Below are positions 10,368-20,229 of a stretch of 42,161 nt of DNA, one piece after another. Position 1 is the stretch's first letter; each line of letters begins with the position of its first letter. The stretch lies in NCBI RefSeq assembly GCF_900112815.1, contig NZ_FOND01000031.1:1-42161 (forward strand). Reading direction: 5' to 3'. The translations under genes were made by a program, and so were the position numbers. The notes below the pieces were generated by a model. It saw only the letters and a list, made by a program, of their open reading frames with translations, was not told the origin of the DNA and did not search any database. This DNA is from Blastococcus tunisiensis. GTDB taxonomy: Bacteria; Actinomycetota; Actinomycetes; Mycobacteriales; Geodermatophilaceae.

Positions 10368-12548
10368 TCAGCGCATCTGGGCCACCCAGGCGACGGCTTC
10401 GCGGGCCTGCTGACGACGGCGCTCGTAGGTGGCCCCGACGACCAGGAGCAGCAGCCCGGCGGTGCCCAGGGTGACCCAGCGGGGGAGGAGTGGCGCGTAC
10501 GGGCCGAGCCGGCCGGCGGCGACGACCAGCAGCACGACCGCCCCGATGACGAACGGCGCCTGACGGTGCAGCAGCGTGCCCGCCACGGTGAGCAGGGCCG
10601 CCGTGGTGATCACCAGGACCAGGCGGAGCGCGGTCGGCTCCGCGACCACCACCAGTGCGGACGGCACCAGGGCCACTCCGGCGGCCGCACCCTCCGCCGC
10701 CCACGACGACGCCCCGGCGCGCAGCTGCGGCAGGGCGACCAGCAGCAGTCCGAGCGCGGCCGGCAGCGTGTAGGCCTCCGGCGTCTCGATCCCCGCTCCA
10801 CCCACGGCGATCCACGTGGCGGCGACGAGGTCGGCGACGGCCGCCACGCCGACCCACCGCCGGGACGTCACGACCGCGTAGGCCCCGGCGGCCACCCCGG
10901 CGACGCCGAGCTGCAGGCCGACCTGTCCCCACGCCTCCACCGAGCCGCTCGTCGCGCCCGCAGTGAGCGCGGCGGCAGCGGCGGAGGCGGCCGCGCCCCA
11001 CTCCTCGGGCCGCCCGGTGCGGAGGGTGGCCACCGCGAACCCCGCGGCGGCCAGGAGGGCCAGCAGCAGGCCGGCGACGGGAGCCGACAGCACGCCGGCG
11101 GCGTGGGTGAGCAGCGCGGCGGCCGCGGGAGCCAGGACGGCCACGGCCGTTGCCGGCGATCGCACGACGGGGAGCCGGATCGCCGCGAGCACCGCCGGCA
11201 CCGTCGCGACCAGCGCCACGACCGCCAGCTCGCCGTAGCGCTCGCCGTCCGCGAGCACCGCCGCGTGCACGAGGGTCAGCGCCGCCCCGGCGGCGGCCAG
11301 ACCGGCCGCCGGCGCGGTCCGGGCCGCGAGCAGGACGGCGACCACGAGCACCACCGGGCCCAGTCCGACGGCCACCCACGACCCGACGTCCCCGGCCGTC
11401 TGCAACGACGCGGTGAGAGCCACCCCGATGATGCCGCCGACCGCGGCCGGGATCCGCTCGGGGAATCGTGGCGGGCGGCCGGCGCGGACCCAGCGGTCGA
11501 GCAGCAGCGCGCCGGCCCCCGCGAGGCCGAGTACCGCCGTCGCCGTCCAGGAGTCGACGGCGTCCGCTCCGGCCGCCGTGGCCAGGCCGCCCAGAACGCC
11601 GGCCGCGCCGAGGACGCCCGCGAGGACGATCGCGACCGGTGCCAGGCCCGGCCGCAGCCGCCGTGACGCGACCACGTCGGCCGCGGCCATGGCGAGGGCG
11701 ACGGCCACTCCCGGCGGACCGGTCAGCAGCTCCCCGGTCAGGAGCAGGAAGGGCAGCGGCTGCGCGGCGAGGAGGGCGGCGAGCGGCCAGGTCGCGGTGG
11801 TCCGCGTGAGGCGGGCGAGGACCAGGGCCACGACCAGGACGACGGCGCAGGACACCGCCCACCAGGTGCGGAGGGGGACGTCCTCCAGGCGAAACAGGCC
11901 GAGCGCGCGGGCCCCGCCCAGGTCGACGGCGAGAAGGGCGGCCCCGGCCGCGGCCAGCGCCTCCTCGGTGGCCCGCAGCCCGCGGCGGGCGCTCCAGGCC
12001 GACACGCCGCACGCGAGCGCGGTCACCACGATCATCAGACCGGCCTGGAACACCACGCCGAACCGCGTCCACGCGACCGCGACGAAGGTGATGGCCGCGG
12101 CGACGACGAGCAGTGCGCCCAGCCCCAGCAGGACCTGCTGCGGACTGAGGTGCGGTGGCCGGCGTCGGGCCGGGGGAGGGATGCCTGCGCCCGGCGCTGG
12201 TGCCGACCCGGAGGACGGGGGCATCCGGACGGGCTGAGGTGGGACCCACGGCGGGAGAGCCGCCGGTGGCGGCGCCGGCACGGGAGATGCCTGCACGGGA
12301 GGTGCCGGCGCGGGCGGCACCGGGGCGCGGACCGTCCCGGCGCCCGGCGCGGCGGCACGGAGGGTCGCCAGCAGCTGGTCCCGGTCGCGGACCAGGTCGT
12401 CGAGCGTCGTCCCGATCCGGGCGACGACCAGCGCGGCATGGGCGACGGCAGGCAGTCCGCACGACGGGCACGAGCCGGTGCCGACGTCCACCGCCGGGCG
12501 GCCGCAGACGGGGCAGGCCGGCGCCCAGGAGGCGCCGTGCGGGTTCAT
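10368..12548 (-). CDS. Zinc-ribbon multi-pass membrane protein, SCO7613 C-terminal-domain type
   Basis: A 726-aa protein in three parts. Residues ~10-40 hold a zinc ribbon with two CxxC pairs (CPVCGRPAVDVGTGSCPSC). Residues ~45-70 form a short helix (DDLVRDRDQLLATL), followed by a Pro/Ala linker to about 125. From PQQVLLGLGALLVVAAAITF onward there are about twenty hydrophobic segments. The layout suggests a cytosolic zinc-binding sensor or docking head on a large membrane domain; no enzymatic motif is seen. ATG at 12548 was preferred over an in-frame extension to 12626 because the ribbon then lies near the N-terminus and AGGA sits upstream. Function unknown. Confidence 0.8.
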   Translation of the reverse strand: MNPHGASWAPACPVCGRPAVDVGTGSCPSCGLPAVAHAALVVARIGTTLDDLVRDRDQLLATLRAAAPGAGTVRAPVPPAPAPPVQASPVPAPPPAALPPWVPPQPVRMPPSSGSAPAPGAGIPPPARRRPPHLSPQQVLLGLGALLVVAAAITFVAVAWTRFGVVFQAGLMIVVTALACGVSAWSARRGLRATEEALAAAGAALLAVDLGGARALGLFRLEDVPLRTWWAVSCAVVLVVALVLARLTRTTATWPLAALLAAQPLPFLLLTGELLTGPPGVAVALAMAAADVVASRRLRPGLAPVAIVLAGVLGAAGVLGGLATAAGADAVDSWTATAVLGLAGAGALLLDRWVRAGRPPRFPERIPAAVGGIIGVALTASLQTAGDVGSWVAVGLGPVVLVVAVLLAARTAPAAGLAAAGAALTLVHAAVLADGERYGELAVVALVATVPAVLAAIRLPVVRSPATAVAVLAPAAAALLTHAAGVLSAPVAGLLLALLAAAGFAVATLRTGRPEEWGAAASAAAAALTAGATSGSVEAWGQVGLQLGVAGVAAGAYAVVTSRRWVGVAAVADLVAATWIAVGGAGIETPEAYTLPAALGLLLVALPQLRAGASSWAAEGAAAGVALVPSALVVVAEPTALRLVLVITTAALLTVAGTLLHRQAPFVIGAVVLLVVAAGRLGPYAPLLPRWVTLGTAGLLLLVVGATYERRRQQAREAVAWVAQMR

Positions 12549-12666
12549 GGGGGCATCCTGGCGCGCCACGAGACCGCGCGGTGCCGATGCCGGGGACAAC
12601 ACGCCCGGGCGGGTGATCCCGCCCATGTCACCCCGCGTGCGGTCGTGGTATCGCGCCGGGAGCGCC

Positions 12667-12672
12667 TACCCT
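12667..12672 (+). promoter_or_regulatory. -10 box for a leaderless ABC-F transcript
   Basis: TACCCT fits the actinobacterial TANNNT consensus and ends 7 nt before the GTG at 12680, so transcription would start at or 1 nt before the start codon. No Shine-Dalgarno is present in this stretch. No convincing -35 is visible. Confidence 0.5.
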
Positions 12673-12679
12673 GGGATCA

Positions 12680-14281
<1,602 letters not shown>

Positions 14282-14310
14282 GCAGGTCGGCGCACGGCCA
14301 CCTGCGGCCC

Positions 14311-14367
14311 CGAGTGCGACGAAGCGGTGGTCGTCGACGCCTGATCGCCACCAGTTCGTCGCACTCG
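14311..14367. terminator. 57-nt intergenic hairpin after the ABC-F gene
   Basis: CGAGTGCGACGAA (14311-14323) pairs exactly with TTCGTCGCACTCG (14355-14367). After two mismatches an inner CGGTGG-type stem pairs around a 17-nt loop. It starts 29 nt after the ABC-F stop. It may be a U-less terminator, but the outer arm is shared with the hairpin at 15622-15678, which points to a repeat family. The rest of the 280-nt gap to the HTH gene shows only a GGAGGAG ribosome site at 14551. Confidence 0.7.
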
Positions 14368-14561
14368 TCCTGATGTGGCCGGGGGGCCGCCTTCCGTCGG
14401 TCTCTCGCGTCGCGGGTGGCCGGATTGTGCGTGATCATGGCTGCAGGGACGTCGTGGTCAGCGGGACGGCGGCGCCCGAGGGGACGGACTGCCATTCCCC
14501 GCGGCGCTGACCGGCCGCATCCCGGGATGGCGCGCACCGGCGGCTGACACGGAGGAGAGTC

Positions 14562-14789
14562 ATGGCCGACTCGAACACTGCCGAACTGGGCAAGGGCAAG
14601 CGCATCACCGGAGGGGACCGGTCGACGCTCGCCGACGAGCTGCGCAAGCGCTACGACGGCGGCGAGAGCATCCGCTCGCTGGCGACCTCCACGAACCGCT
14701 CCTACGGGTTCATCCACCGCCTCCTGTCGGAGTCCGGGGCGACCCTGCGCAGCCGCGGTGGGGCCAACCGGAATAGTAAGAAGGCGTGA
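14562..14789 (+). CDS. Small helix-turn-helix protein (Rv1473A-like)
   Basis: A 75-aa basic protein. After a variable, lysine-rich N-terminus, residues ~25-60 form a helix-turn-helix (LADELRKRYDGGESIRSLATSTNRSYGFIHRLLSESG). The tail is short and rich in Arg, Gly and Asn. Small HTH proteins of this type are widespread and conserved in actinobacteria and annotated as possible transcription regulators; I know of no established target. A strong GGAGGAG at 14551-14557 supports the ATG at 14562. Its stop overlaps the enoyl-CoA hydratase GTG, so the two are translated together. Confidence 0.85.
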   Translation: MADSNTAELGKGKRITGGDRSTLADELRKRYDGGESIRSLATSTNRSYGFIHRLLSESGATLRSRGGANRNSKKA

Positions 14790-15568
14790 GCACGGACGAC
14801 CTCGAGACCGACGGCTGGGTCCGCACGAGCCGGGAGGGTGCCGTCCTCACGGTCACCCTCGACCGGGCGGACCAGCTCAACGCCCAGACCCCGGCCACCT
14901 GGTCGGCCCTCGCGGCCGTGGGTGCCTCGCTCGACGACGACGTCCGCGTCGTCGTGCTCCGCGGCGAGGGCCGGTCCTTCTCCGCGGGGCTGGACCGGAG
15001 CATGTTCAGCCCCGAGCCGTCCACCAACGGCGGCCTGGGCGAGCTCGGCCACCTGCCCGCGGAGGAGGCGCAGGAGCGGATCCGCGGCTACCAGGGCGGG
15101 TTCCGGTGGCTCCGCTCCCCGGGCATCGTGTCGGTGGCCGCCGTGCAGGGGCACGCGATCGGTGCCGGCGCCCAGCTGGCCCTGGCCTGCGACCTGCGGG
15201 TGTTCGCCGACGACGCGCAGCTGCGGCTGCCGGAGGCGACCCTCGGCCTGGTGCCGGACCTGACCGGGACCAGCACGCTCATGGAGCTGGTCGGCTACTC
15301 GCGTGCCATGGAGATCTGCCTGACCGGCCGCGCCGTGACGGCCGCCGAGGCGCAGGCGGTGGGTCTGGCCAACGCCGTCGTCCCGCGCGCCGAGCTGGAC
15401 GCCGCGGTCGCCGACCTGGTCGCCGCGATCACCGCCGCGCCGGCGGCGGCCAGCCGGGCGACGGCGGCCCTCGTCCGCTCCGCCGTCCGCAACGACTTCG
15501 CGGCCCAGGACGCCGCCGAGCGGGCCGCCCAGGTCGAGCGGCTGCACGAGCTCGCCGGCGGCCGCTGA
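14786..15568 (+). CDS. Enoyl-CoA hydratase/isomerase family protein (EchA12-like)
   Basis: A 260-aa crotonase-fold protein. The oxyanion-hole segments are visible as GEGRSFSAGLDRSMF (about residues 53-67) and GHAIGAGAQLALACDLRVFADDAQLRLPE (about 119-147). The glutamate of the first catalytic position is replaced in the A-Q-L-A-L-A context, while the PE motif (LRLPEATLG) is kept. Substrate cannot be assigned. It may act in fatty-acid beta-oxidation or as an isomerase. GTG at 14786 overlaps the HTH stop (GTGA). Synteny with Rv1472 (echA12) beside an ABC-F gene supports orthology of the block. Confidence 0.88.
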   Translation: MSTDDLETDGWVRTSREGAVLTVTLDRADQLNAQTPATWSALAAVGASLDDDVRVVVLRGEGRSFSAGLDRSMFSPEPSTNGGLGELGHLPAEEAQERIRGYQGGFRWLRSPGIVSVAAVQGHAIGAGAQLALACDLRVFADDAQLRLPEATLGLVPDLTGTSTLMELVGYSRAMEICLTGRAVTAAEAQAVGLANAVVPRAELDAAVADLVAAITAAPAAASRATAALVRSAVRNDFAAQDAAERAAQVERLHELAGGR

Positions 15569-15621
15569 GCCGTCCACCGCAGGAGGTGCGACCCGGCGCC
15601 CGGCCACGGTCGTCGTTCCAG

Positions 15622-15678
15622 CGAGTGCGCGCACAGCGTGGCCATCCCACCCGGATGACCACGCTGTGCGCACACTCG
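15622..15678. terminator. 57-nt near-perfect intergenic hairpin after the enoyl-CoA hydratase gene
   Basis: A 26-bp stem with two mismatches and a 5-nt loop (CACCC at 15648-15652) spans 15622-15678. Its outer arms, CGAGTGCGCGCACAGCGTGG and CCACGCTGTGCG..CACTCG, share the CGAGTGCG terminus and the exact 57-nt length with the hairpin at 14311-14367. It could end transcription of the HTH-echA pair. The remaining gap to the ABC exporter (15679-15817) shows nothing else recognisable. Confidence 0.75.
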
Positions 15679-15817
15679 CGGTGGCTCCACGCCGATCATG
15701 GCGACGTCCAGCGGGTCGGCTCTGTCGTAGGCGCCTGAGAGGCTCCGCGGAACAGCCCGGCGCGGATCGGTGTTGGCCGGGCTGACGAGAGGGGGCGGTG
15801 TGCACGGGAGTGGGTCC

Positions 15818-17698
15818 ATGACCTCCATGGCCGCCATGCGGTCGTTCCGGCGCGACCCGTCGGTGACCGCGCGGGAGCTGCCCGAGGGCACGGTGCGCCG
15901 GATCCTCGGCATCGCCCGGCCGTACCGCCGGGAGCTGTCCTTCTTCCTGGCGTTGGTGGTCGGCTCCTCGCTGATCGGGGTCATCACCCCGCTGCTGGCC
16001 GGCAACATCGTGAACCGGATCGCGAGCCTGGAGGGCACGGCCGGCGACATCGTCCGGATCGCGTTGTTCATCGCGGCGCTGGCGGTGGTCGACGCCGTCA
16101 TCTCCCTGGCCACCCGCTGGTACTCGGCGCGGATCGGCGAGGGGGTCATCTACGACCTGCGCAGCCGGGTGTTCGACCACGTCCAGCGCCTGCCGGTCGC
16201 CTTCTTCACCCGTACCCAGACGGGTGCGCTGGTCAGCCGGCTGAACAACGACGTCATCGGCGCCCAGCAGGCGTTCACCTCGACGCTGTCCGGTGTCGTC
16301 TCCAACGTGATCGGCCTGGTGCTGACCGCCGGCGTCATGCTCACGCTGTCGTGGCAGATCACGCTGCTGTCGCTGGTGCTCGTGCCGCTGTTCGTCCTGC
16401 CGGCCCGCCGGATCGGACGGCGGCTGCAGGACATCACCCGCGAGTCCTACGGGCTCAACGCCTCGATGAACGCGTCCATGACCGAGCGGTTCAACGTCGC
16501 CGGGGCGCTGCTGGTGAAGTTGTTCGGCCGGCCCTCGGCCGAGGCGGCGTCCTTCAGCGACCGGGCCGCCCGCGTGCGCGACATCGGCATCCTGTCGGCC
16601 ATGTACGGCCGCTTCTTCTTCACCGCCCTGACCCTGGTCGCCGCGCTGGCCACCGCGCTGGTCTACGGGCTCGGCGGGTGGCTGGCGTTCACCGGGTCGC
16701 TGAGCCCGGGTGCGGTCGTCGCGCTGGCGCTGCTGCTGTCGCGCCTCTACGGCCCGCTGACCGCACTGGCCAACGTCCGGGTGGACGTCATGAGCGCGAT
16801 GGTGAGCTTCGACCGGGTCTTCGAGGTGCTCGACCTCGAGCCGATGATCGCCGAGGCGCCCGACGCCGTCCCGGTGCCGGTCGACGACCGGTCGATCGAG
16901 TTCGACACGGTCTCCTTCAGCTACCCGTCCGCCTCCGCCGTCTCGCTGCCGTCACTGGAGGAGGTCTCGCTCCCCGAGCACGGTGGACCGGTCGACGTGC
17001 TGCACGACATCTCCTTCCGGGTCGAGCCCGGGCAGTTGGTCGCCCTGGTCGGGCACTCCGGGGCCGGCAAGTCGACGATCGCCAACCTGGTCCCGCGGCT
17101 GTACGACGTCACCGGGGGAGCGGTCCGCGTCGGCGGGATCGACGTGCGTGCGGCGACACTGGACTCGTTGCGGGACGTGATCGGCGTGGTGAGCCAGGAC
17201 GCCCACCTCTTCCACGACTCGATCCGGGCGAACCTGCTCTACGCCCGCCCGGAGGCCACCGAGGAGCAGCTGTGGGCGGCGCTCGAGGGTGCCAGGATCG
17301 CGGCGCTCGTGCGGTCCCTGCCCGAAGGGATGGACACCGTCGTCGGCGACCGCGGCTACCGGATGTCGGGCGGGGAGAAGCAGCGGCTGGCGATCGCGCG
17401 GGTGCTGCTCAAGGCGCCCGGGATCGTGATCCTGGACGAGGCGACCGCGCACCTGGACAGCGAGTCCGAGGTCGCCGTCCAGCACGCTCTCGACGCCGCG
17501 CTCAGCGGCCGGACGTCGCTGGTGATCGCGCACCGGCTGTCCACGATCCGCAGCGCCGACCAGATCCTGGTCATCGACAACGGTCGCGTGGCTGAGTCGG
17601 GCACGCACGAGGAGCTGCTGGCACTCGGGCAGCGGTACGCGCACCTGTACCGGACCCAGTTCGCCGACGGCGAGCGCCGAACGGTCGAGGTCGCATGA
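15818..17698 (+). CDS. ABC exporter, fused permease and ATPase half-transporter
   Basis: A 626-aa type IV ABC exporter subunit. The N-terminal half (about residues 35-315) has six membrane helices. The C-terminal ATPase has GHSGAGKST (Walker A), MSGGEKQRLAIARVLL (signature) and IVILDEATAHLD (Walker B), followed by the IAHRLSTIRSAD H-loop. Two in-frame starts are possible. ATG at 15818 has GGGAG 7 nt upstream; GTG at 15800 has AGAGGGGGC and would add six residues. A ~25-residue insert before the ATPase core (LPSLEEVSLPEHGGPVDVLHD) is unusual. Substrate unknown; the family exports drugs, lipids or peptides. A decayed copy of this gene's tail lies at 18345-18470. Confidence 0.9.
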   Translation: MTSMAAMRSFRRDPSVTARELPEGTVRRILGIARPYRRELSFFLALVVGSSLIGVITPLLAGNIVNRIASLEGTAGDIVRIALFIAALAVVDAVISLATRWYSARIGEGVIYDLRSRVFDHVQRLPVAFFTRTQTGALVSRLNNDVIGAQQAFTSTLSGVVSNVIGLVLTAGVMLTLSWQITLLSLVLVPLFVLPARRIGRRLQDITRESYGLNASMNASMTERFNVAGALLVKLFGRPSAEAASFSDRAARVRDIGILSAMYGRFFFTALTLVAALATALVYGLGGWLAFTGSLSPGAVVALALLLSRLYGPLTALANVRVDVMSAMVSFDRVFEVLDLEPMIAEAPDAVPVPVDDRSIEFDTVSFSYPSASAVSLPSLEEVSLPEHGGPVDVLHDISFRVEPGQLVALVGHSGAGKSTIANLVPRLYDVTGGAVRVGGIDVRAATLDSLRDVIGVVSQDAHLFHDSIRANLLYARPEATEEQLWAALEGARIAALVRSLPEGMDTVVGDRGYRMSGGEKQRLAIARVLLKAPGIVILDEATAHLDSESEVAVQHALDAALSGRTSLVIAHRLSTIRSADQILVIDNGRVAESGTHEELLALGQRYAHLYRTQFADGERRTVEVA

Positions 17699-17720
17699 CC
17701 GGGACCGCGCTCCGCGGGGC

Positions 17721-18344
17721 ATGAGCCCTGCGCCGCCGACCGTGCGGGCCTACCGCGACAGCGATCTCGCGGACGTGTACGACGTCTGCGTGCGGACCGG
17801 GGCCGCCGGCGCGGACGCGCGGGGGAGGTACTCCAGCGATGCGCTGATCTCCGACGTCTTCGCCGGTCCCTACCTGCACCTCGAGCCCGACCTGGCGGTC
17901 GTCCTCGACGACGGGGAGCGCGTCGTCGGCTACGTGCTCGGCACCGCCGACACCGCACGCTTCGTCGAGGCCTACCGGGAGCGCTGGATCCCGCGAGTGG
18001 CCCACCGCTACGAGGAGCCGGAGCGCGCGGGGCGCACGGCCGAGGAGGAGCTCGTCGCGACGCTGCTGCGGCCGGAGCGGATGCTCCGCGCCGAGCTCAC
18101 GGGGTATCCGGCCCACCTGCACATCGACCTGCTTCCCGCTCACCAGGGCGCCGGCCACGGTCGCCGGTTGATGGGTGCCTTCCTGCGGGCGGTGGCCGGC
18201 GCGGGGGCGCCCGCCGTGCACCTGGGTGTGGCCACCGGGAACACCCGGGCCCGCACCTTCTACGACCGCCTCGGATTCCACGAGATCCCGTTGCCGGGCG
18301 GGGGGCAGGACACCACCTACCTGGGCCGGAGCACCTCATGGTGA
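17721..18344 (+). CDS. GNAT-family N-acetyltransferase
   Basis: A 207-aa protein with a GNAT fold. The acetyl-CoA-binding loop appears as LLPAHQGAGHGRRLM (about residues 135-149), followed by GVATGNTRARTFYDRLGF, the typical beta4-alpha4 and C-terminal strands. The N-terminus VRAYRDSDLADVYDVCVRTG is usual for this subgroup. An insert with Arg and Glu (about 75-115) separates the halves. The substrate cannot be predicted. ATG at 17721 lies 22 nt after the exporter gene; only a weak G-rich ribosome site is seen. The reading frame continues after the stop into the remnant of an ABC exporter. Confidence 0.85.
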   Translation: MSPAPPTVRAYRDSDLADVYDVCVRTGAAGADARGRYSSDALISDVFAGPYLHLEPDLAVVLDDGERVVGYVLGTADTARFVEAYRERWIPRVAHRYEEPERAGRTAEEELVATLLRPERMLRAELTGYPAHLHIDLLPAHQGAGHGRRLMGAFLRAVAGAGAPAVHLGVATGNTRARTFYDRLGFHEIPLPGGGQDTTYLGRSTSW

Positions 18345-18470
18345 CGGATCGTCGCTCGCAGCGAGCGGTCGACCGGACACGCAGCGTTGTCGGCGCTCGG
18401 TGAGGGGCACATCTGCCTCCGCCGGACGCAGGTCACCGACGGCGAGCGTCGAACGGTCGAGGTCGCCTGA
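18345..18470 (+). pseudogene. Remnant of a second ABC exporter C-terminus
   Basis: Read in the frame that follows the GNAT stop, this stretch ends LSALG...LRRTQVTDGERRTVEVA and a stop. The intact exporter ends LLALG...LYRTQFADGERRTVEVA and a stop. At DNA level, 18436-18467 and 17667-17695 share almost all bases. About 40 codons can be aligned, with identity rising towards the end. No start, Walker motifs or membrane part remain. The likely history is a tandem exporter duplication that was later deleted except for its tail, with the GNAT gene between. Confidence 0.75.
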
Positions 18471-18518
18471 GCACTACCGTCACTCCTGTCCCAGTACTCG
18501 AAGAGGAGTTCCACGAGC

Positions 18519-18983
18519 GTGACCGCAGCCCACCCGCACGACGCCCAGATCCGTGCGCTGTACCACCAGTTCCTCGACGGGTGGAACCGGCGCAGCGGCG
18601 CGTCCGTCGCAGCGGGGTTCGCCGACGACGGGGACATCATCGGCTTCGACGGCAGCCACCACCGGGGCCGGCTGTCCATCGCCGCCGACCTGCGGGCGAT
18701 CTTCGGCAGCCACCAGACGCCGGCCTACGTGGGCATCGTGCGCTCCGTGCGGCCGATCGCCCCCGGGGTGGCCGTGCTGCTGGCGCACGCCGGGATGATC
18801 CCGCCGGGGGAGAGCGACCTCGACCCCGACCTGCACACGGTGCACACCCTGGTCGCCGTCGACGAGGGCGGTGGCCGCTGGCGGATCTCGCTGTTCCAGT
18901 CGACCCCGGCCGCCTACCACGGCTTCCCCGAGGAGCGCGAAGCGCTGACCGAGGAGCTGCGCGGCCTGCTCGCGCCGCAGTGA
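18519..18983 (+). CDS. NTF2/SnoaL-like protein (SgcJ/EcaC, DUF4440 type)
   Basis: A 154-aa cytosolic protein with the cone-shaped NTF2-like fold pattern: an N-terminal helix (IRALYHQFLDGWNRRSGASVAAGF), then DDGDIIGFDGSHHRGRLSIAADLRAIF, beta strands around VRSVRPIAPGVAVLLAHAGM, and a final HTLVAVDEGGGRWRISLFQSTPA. Members annotated SgcJ/EcaC family are often linked to secondary metabolism, yet most have no known reaction. The GTG at 18519 is supported by GAAGAGGAG about 10 nt upstream. It stands alone between the exporter remnant and the rhodanese gene. Confidence 0.82.
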   Translation: MTAAHPHDAQIRALYHQFLDGWNRRSGASVAAGFADDGDIIGFDGSHHRGRLSIAADLRAIFGSHQTPAYVGIVRSVRPIAPGVAVLLAHAGMIPPGESDLDPDLHTVHTLVAVDEGGGRWRISLFQSTPAAYHGFPEEREALTEELRGLLAPQ

Positions 18984-19021
18984 GCACGGCTGAGGCGCGG
19001 TGAGCGGACAGGGCGGTACGC

Positions 19022-19054
19022 AGCGCAGCGAGGACCGAGCGAGGAGCGCAGCGT
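19022..19054. repeat. Low-complexity GCAGCGAGGA/GAGCGAGG purine-rich stretch
   Basis: The spacer upstream of the rhodanese gene reads as imperfect repeats of GCAGCGAG and GAGCGAGGA. Similar GAGCGCAGCGA strings are dispersed in high-GC actinobacterial genomes. The same flavour recurs weakly at 18350-18366. It is not coding if the rhodanese starts at 19087. Confidence 0.35.
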
Positions 19055-19086
19055 CCCGCGGCGGCGCACCATCCGGAGCAGCGAGC

Positions 19087-19905
19087 GTGCTGGTCTCCGC
19101 GGCGGACCTGCTGGCCGGCAGCCACGCCGGCCTCGTGCTGCTCGACGTCCGATGGGCGCTCGGCGACGACCACGGCCGCGAGCGGTACCTCGCCGGCCAC
19201 CTGCCCGGCGCGGTCTTCGTCGACCTGGAGACCGAGCTGGCCGGTCCGCCGTCGTCCACTCAGGGCCGGCACCCGCTGCCCCCGGTACAGCGACTGCAGG
19301 AATCCGCGCGGCGCTGGGGGATCACCCGGGACAGCCGGGTGGTCGCCTACGACGCCACCGGCGGTCTCGCCGCGGCGCGGGCGTGGTGGCTGCTGGCGTG
19401 GGGCGGCCTGACCGACGTCCGCCTGCTGGACGGCGGGCTCGATGCGTGGCGCCGGGCCGGTGGGCCGGTGGAGACCGGGGACGTCGTGCCGACAGCGGGG
19501 GACGTGACGCTGGCCGGTGGTGGCCTGCCGGTGCTCTCGATCGACGAGGCGGCCGCGTTGCCGTCGTCCGGGGTGCTGTTGGATGCCCGGGCCGGCGAGC
19601 GATACCGGGGCGAGAGCGAGCCGGTCGACCCGCGGGCCGGCCACGTCCCCGGCGCGGTGAGCGCACCCACCAGCGACAACCTCGCGCCCGACGGCACCTT
19701 CCGGTCGCCGGACGAGCTGCGGCAGCGGTTCGCCGGCCTCGGCGTGCAGCCCGGCGGGGCGGTCGGCGTCTACTGCGGGTCGGGAGTCACGGCCGCGCAC
19801 GAGGTGGCCGCGCTGGCCACCGCCGGCATCGAGGCGGCGCTCTGGCCGGGATCGTGGTCGCAGTGGTCGGCCGACCCCGGACGGCCCGCCGCGAGGGGGG
19901 AGTGA
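19087..19905 (+). CDS. Two-domain rhodanese sulfurtransferase
   Basis: A 272-aa tandem rhodanese. The N-terminal domain (about residues 5-130) has the structural DVRW...HLPGAVFVDLE motifs but an Asp in the active-site place (VVAYDATGG). The C-terminal domain has the true active-site loop CGSGVTA near residue 235 (VYCGSGVTAAHEVAAL). Such enzymes move sulfane sulfur from thiosulfate or mercaptopyruvate to thiols or cyanide; the CG-S-G-x loop favours the 3-mercaptopyruvate/thiosulfate class. GTG at 19087 is chosen because GGAG lies 8 nt upstream. An in-frame GTG at 19000 would add 29 residues of Ser/Arg/Gly repeat-like sequence and looks less likely. Confidence 0.9.
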   Translation: MLVSAADLLAGSHAGLVLLDVRWALGDDHGRERYLAGHLPGAVFVDLETELAGPPSSTQGRHPLPPVQRLQESARRWGITRDSRVVAYDATGGLAAARAWWLLAWGGLTDVRLLDGGLDAWRRAGGPVETGDVVPTAGDVTLAGGGLPVLSIDEAAALPSSGVLLDARAGERYRGESEPVDPRAGHVPGAVSAPTSDNLAPDGTFRSPDELRQRFAGLGVQPGGAVGVYCGSGVTAAHEVAALATAGIEAALWPGSWSQWSADPGRPAARGE

Positions 19906-19936
19906 CCGGTTCCCACCGGGCCGGCGCCTTCCCGGC

Positions 19937-19942
19937 CATACT
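19937..19942 (+). promoter_or_regulatory. -10 box for a leaderless small membrane protein gene
   Basis: CATACT ends 6 nt before the GTG at 19949, which places the predicted transcription start on the G of the start codon. No ribosome site is visible before that GTG. Confidence 0.45.
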
Positions 19943-19948
19943 CCCGCC

Positions 19949-20227
19949 GTGCCCACCGACACCGCCCGCTCGACCGGTCCGCTCGTCCTCGCCGGCCTGT
20001 CGGCGATCGCGCACCTGGTCGTCGGGTACTTCTACGCGGTGGGCGGTCTCGTCATCCCCGGCTACGCGCTGATCCCGCTCTGGCTGTTCTGGGTGGTGCT
20101 GGCGCTGTGGCTGATCCGGCTGGCCATCCTGCGCTCCTGGTGGACGCCGGCCGTGCCGGTGGTCGCCGCCGCCGTCCTCGCCCTGGCCCTGGTCGTGGGC
20201 GGGAACCTGCTCGGCTGGCAGGCCTGA
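19949..20227 (+). CDS. Small three-helix membrane protein, unknown function
   Basis: A 92-aa protein with three clear membrane helices: about 12-33 (LVLAGLSAIAHLVVGYFYAV), 38-60 (GYALIPLWLFWVVLALWLIR) and 67-88. A short polar N-terminus precedes them and no signal peptide cleavage site is evident. I do not recognise the family. The GTG start coincides with the predicted transcription start. Its stop is only 2 nt from the convergent end of the chelatase gene, with no room for a terminator between them. Confidence 0.7.
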   Translation: MPTDTARSTGPLVLAGLSAIAHLVVGYFYAVGGLVIPGYALIPLWLFWVVLALWLIRLAILRSWWTPAVPVVAAAVLALALVVGGNLLGWQA

Positions 20228-20229
20228 GC

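Noticed and set aside
19000-19086. A longer rhodanese starting at the GTG at 19000
   Set aside because: The extra 29 residues are translated from purine-rich repeat DNA, and a better spaced GGAG precedes the GTG at 19087.
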